From: Bacilli bacterium
GTDB taxonomy: Bacteria; Bacillota_I; Bacilli_A; RF39; UBA660
Direction: 5' to 3'
DNA: 6,870 bases
Assembly (NCBI GenBank): GCA_022793145.1
Contig: JAAWCI010000035.1
Coordinates: 1-6,870 of the forward strand
Part shown: positions 4,706 through 6,870 of the stretch, in pieces
How positions within the stretch are numbered: position 1 is the first letter of the stretch
How the letters are laid out: every line of letters begins with the position of its first letter
Made by a program: the position numbers and the translations under genes
Notes under the pieces: model-generated
Database searches by the model: none
Seen by the model: the letters and a program-made list of their open reading frames with translations, nothing else
Told to the model about the DNA's origin: nothing

Positions 4706-6751
4706 ATGAATGTGAAAGATTTTTTAGAACCAATTCAAGACATGTGGAAACAATATAAGAAGCCATTTTTATTTGGAATTGCTATATTGGCTGGCATATT
4801 AATTTTTATATCTGTTTTATCTACTGTTACTTCAGCAATTGATAAAGCAATGGCTGTTTATGTAGAAGTTACTTTTAATACGAATGGTGGAACGATTATT
4901 AATCCAGCAAAAGTGAGAAAAGGAAGAAAATTAGACGATAATATAAAAACAGAAAAGCCAGGATTTGAATTTAAAGGTTGGGAATATGAAGGAGAAATTC
5001 TGGATATAACCAAACCAATAAAAAAAGATATGATGTTACATGCCAAATGGGAAAAAACAGGTGCAACTTTAGTCCATACTGTGACTTTTGAAACTTATGG
5101 AGGAACAACAATAGATCCAATTGAAGTAAGTCAAGGGAGAACATTCACTAAACCATTAAATCCAGAGAAAAAAGGTTATAAATTTTTAGGTTGGTATTTA
5201 GGAGAAGAAGCATATAACTTTATGAAAACTGCGGTTTCTAGTGATGTCACTTTAAAGGCAAAATGGGAAAGAATTGATCCTATTATCTTTACAGAAAAAG
5301 ATTTAGCAAGAAGTACATCTTTATATGAAGAGCTTTCTGGAATTTGGTATTTAAAAGAATATGAAGATATCTACATTACATTTACAGAAGAGAATAATGG
5401 ATTTGATGAGACATGGTATTTCTTGAAATGGTATAATATTGACTTGTTGGGAAATTGCAAACTTTATATAAGAGGAAATTATCAGAGAACGTTTGCTACA
5501 GAAAAGGCAGAATTTTATCAAAAAATAGCACAATTTCATTTTGAATTAAAAAATGGAGAGTTAGTCATGGAGAATCATGGCAAAGAATATGTGTTTACCA
5601 AGACACAAGGCTCAAAGAATCGTTATACAGATACTATTTATGAACATTCTGTGGGAAGATGGTTTTTAGAAAACTCTTATAGTTCTTATATTGATATTAC
5701 ATCAGAAAAAGCCAAAGATGTTTTGGATTATGATACCTATTGTATTAATACGACAAATATTAATCTGGGTACTCTACAATTAGGTTCTTCTATGGAATAT
5801 GGTTGTAGAAAAGCCTATGATGATTCATTATTTAAAAATTTGAAAATTAAAATTGATAATGATGTTATAACGATTGAAAATGAATATGGTGTAAAACATT
5901 TTACTCTCAACAGGGTTGCAGAAATCGGAACTGTAACTGGTGTAAAATTAGATAAAGTGGGTGTCGTATTAGAAAATGGAAGAAAAGTTACATTATCAGC
6001 AACTGTTATGCCAAGAGAAGCAAATAATACAAAAGTGGTTTGGGAAACTTCAGATGCAAGCATCGCTACAGTTGAGGGAAATCCAAACATCATTACAACG
6101 AGTGCAGATGGTGTTCGTTATTCTGCCACGGTAACAGCAAAAAAGGCAGGAACAGCAACAATTACTGTTCGAACAGTAGATGGTAATCATATTGCGACTA
6201 GTAAAATCACAGTTCCAGAAGTTGCGGTGGCTGCAATTAGCTTAAATAAAAGAGAAACAACAATATATGTAGGAAACTTTGAGCAATTAAAAGCAATCAT
6301 TACTCCTTCTAATGCTTCTAATCAAAAACTTTCTTGGTCAAGTTCAAACTCAGAAGTTGCCTCTGTTAATGGCAATGGTCAGGTGGAAGGAATCAAAGAA
6401 GGAAAAACTACAATTACTGTATCAACAGAAGATGGCTCAAAAAAAGCAACTTGTGTAGTAAATGTAAAATATATTACATTAAATGTTGTTACAGCAATGA
6501 CATATACCAGAAAGTCATTAAATGGAAATTATGTAAATGGTGTGAATGTAAATGTGACCCCTTCAGGTGGAAGTGGTAGTTATACTAGTTATCAAATTAA
6601 ATTGTATTATAATCATAGCTTGGTAAAAGAAAGTACTACATCAGAACTTTTTTATCCGACTGAATTGAAAGGCAATTATTATGCAGAAATTACAGTGATT
6701 GATTCAGAGGGACATAAGAGTGTTACTACTAAAGAATATATTAAAAATTAA
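4706..6751 (+). CDS. Exported or membrane-anchored multidomain protein: InlB B-repeats, duplicated G-x-W domain, BIG2 domains
   Basis: The 681-residue protein starts with a short cytoplasmic segment and one hydrophobic helix (about 21-41). AMA at 48-50 could be a signal peptidase site, so it is either anchored or secreted. Two InlB B-repeats (about 53-116 and 123-188) show TFxTxGGT, the KPGFEFKGW / KKGYKFLGW core and the closing LHAKW / LKAKW. Residues about 207-404 hold two diverged copies of a domain I do not recognise, each opening with YE, G-x-W and an aromatic residue, and ending in ENxxGxxxFT-like or MENHGKEYVFT strands. The G-x-W opening recalls lipocalin-like barrels. Two BIG2 Ig domains follow (about 408-503 and 509-587), then a beta-rich C-terminal domain (about 590-678) with TPSGGSGSYTSYQ and VIDSEGHKS, similar in style to PKD or Ig folds. 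There is no LPXTG motif and no enzyme motif. By analogy it is a surface adhesion or scaffold protein; the ligand is unknown. It follows the deacetylase gene but has its own promoter and terminator. Confidence 0.88.
   Translation: MNVKDFLEPIQDMWKQYKKPFLFGIAILAGILIFISVLSTVTSAIDKAMAVYVEVTFNTNGGTIINPAKVRKGRKLDDNIKTEKPGFEFKGWEYEGEILDITKPIKKDMMLHAKWEKTGATLVHTVTFETYGGTTIDPIEVSQGRTFTKPLNPEKKGYKFLGWYLGEEAYNFMKTAVSSDVTLKAKWERIDPIIFTEKDLARSTSLYEELSGIWYLKEYEDIYITFTEENNGFDETWYFLKWYNIDLLGNCKLYIRGNYQRTFATEKAEFYQKIAQFHFELKNGELVMENHGKEYVFTKTQGSKNRYTDTIYEHSVGRWFLENSYSSYIDITSEKAKDVLDYDTYCINTTNINLGTLQLGSSMEYGCRKAYDDSLFKNLKIKIDNDVITIENEYGVKHFTLNRVAEIGTVTGVKLDKVGVVLENGRKVTLSATVMPREANNTKVVWETSDASIATVEGNPNIITTSADGVRYSATVTAKKAGTATITVRTVDGNHIATSKITVPEVAVAAISLNKRETTIYVGNFEQLKAIITPSNASNQKLSWSSSNSEVASVNGNGQVEGIKEGKTTITVSTEDGSKKATCVVNVKYITLNVVTAMTYTRKSLNGNYVNGVNVNVTPSGGSGSYTSYQIKLYYNHSLVKESTTSELFYPTELKGNYYAEITVIDSEGHKSVTTKEYIKN
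4862..5269 (+). repeat. Two tandem InlB B-repeat coding units
   Basis: Units at 4862-5053 and 5072-5269 encode about 65-residue repeats sharing V-x-V/T-TF, GGT, G-R, a Gly-aromatic-F-x-GW core and a terminal AKWE. They are similar in protein but clearly diverged in DNA, so this is an old duplication. InlB B-repeats (Listeria-Bacteroides repeat family) are common in surface proteins of Firmicutes. Confidence 0.85.
5324..5914 (+). repeat. Tandem duplication of an unrecognised G-x-W beta domain
   Basis: Units at about 5324-5602 (residues 207-299) and 5636-5914 (residues 311-403) can be aligned by eye. Both open YE..(S/V)G-x-W-(Y/F)-L, then have Y-I-x-(F/I)-T, later a Leu-Gly stretch with CKL or TLQL, then an N-G/D-E/V-hydrophobic strand with EN and (Y/G)-V-(F/K)-x-F/T ends. 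Identity is low. No known family is assigned with confidence; a lipocalin-like barrel is possible. Confidence 0.55.
5927..6466 (+). repeat. Two tandem BIG2 (bacterial Ig-like) coding units
   Basis: Units at about 5927-6214 and 6230-6466 encode the BIG2 pattern: V/I-x-L-(D/N)-K, a Leu-x-A-x-(V/I)-x-P-x-(E/N)-A strand, the V-x-W-x-(T/S)-S-(D/N) core, (I/V)-A-(T/S)-V, and AGTATITV / EGKTTITV near the end. The first copy has an insert at about residues 457-471. Confidence 0.88.
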
Positions 6752-6785
6752 GTGGTATATTTGATTAAATATACTGCTTTTTTTT
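6751..6785 (+). terminator. Intrinsic terminator of the InlB-repeat/BIG2 gene
   Basis: AGTGGTATATTT (6751-6762) pairs with AAATATACTGCT (6767-6778), 12 bp with two G-U pairs, around the loop GATT, then eight Ts (6778-6785). It begins at the last base of the stop codon. Confidence 0.85.
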
Positions 6786-6836
6786 ATAACTAAAATCTTT
6801 TTTATTATAAAATTTAATAATAAATGAATATATGTA

Positions 6837-6850
6837 TCAAAACGGTTACA
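6837..6850 (+). promoter_or_regulatory. cre-like / LacI-family operator-like sequence
   Basis: TCAAAACGGTTACA matches the catabolite-responsive-element consensus TGWAANCGNTNWCA at every position except the second (C for G). It lies in the non-coding tail of the window, where it could serve a gene to the right. One such near-match in a window of this size could arise by chance, and overlapping TGTA (6833-6836) and TACA (6847-6850) half-sites would fit another regulator. Confidence 0.25.
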
Positions 6851-6870
6851 AAATAAAGATAGAAAAAAAG

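Noticed and set aside
5815..6093. Minus-strand open frame of 92 residues opposite the BIG2 region
   Set aside because: No ribosome binding site or domain is seen, and the opposite strand encodes clear BIG2 motifs. The other minus-strand frames (1939-2142, 2102-2335, 3202-3387, 4858-5046, 5351-5539) were dropped for the same reason.

Overview
The window is a strongly A+T-rich piece of chromosome, probably from a Gram-positive Firmicute (Bacilli or Clostridia; I cannot place it lower). The signs are AGGAG-type ribosome binding sites, TATAAT promoters, compact U-tailed intrinsic terminators, a preference for AGA and A/T-ending codons, and the protein families present. UGA is used as a stop (first two genes) and all tryptophans seen are TGG, so this is the standard bacterial code and not the mycoplasma code. 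Five genes all lie on the + strand and fill most of the window. No RNA gene, CRISPR array, insertion sequence or phage gene was found.

Layout. Bases 1-270 are non-coding: a hairpin, then a strong terminator (101-131), then a -10 box and ribosome binding site for gene 1. Gene 1 (271-1350) encodes a membrane-anchored protein with a NERD nuclease-like domain and a C-terminal HRDC domain, and is followed by a terminator. Genes 2 and 3 (1478-3459) form a tight operon with an ATGA start/stop overlap: a short-chain dehydrogenase/reductase and a PLP-dependent YnbB-family (PF06838) protein, closed by a terminator. Gene 4 (3533-4621) encodes a membrane-anchored PdaA-like polysaccharide deacetylase with an Ig-like DUF5011-type domain, closed by a terminator that starts in its stop codon. 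Gene 5 (4706-6751) encodes a large exported or membrane-anchored protein made of InlB B-repeats, a duplicated unrecognised G-x-W domain, two BIG2 Ig domains and a C-terminal beta domain, again with its own terminator. The last 85 bases are non-coding and hold a catabolite-responsive-element-like sequence.

How the genes work together. The best functional link is genes 2 and 3. In Bacillus subtilis, where the two genes are unlinked, YmfI (an SDR carbonyl reductase) and YnbB are both needed to build the 5-aminopentanol modification on translation factor EF-P. Here an SDR and a YnbB homologue are translationally coupled, which suggests a dedicated EF-P modification operon. Genes 4 and 5 both act at the cell envelope but are separated by a terminator and a promoter, so they look like neighbours more than one operon. 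Gene 1 stands alone; its substrate is unknown. The terminator of one unit and the promoter of the next are almost fused at several junctions.
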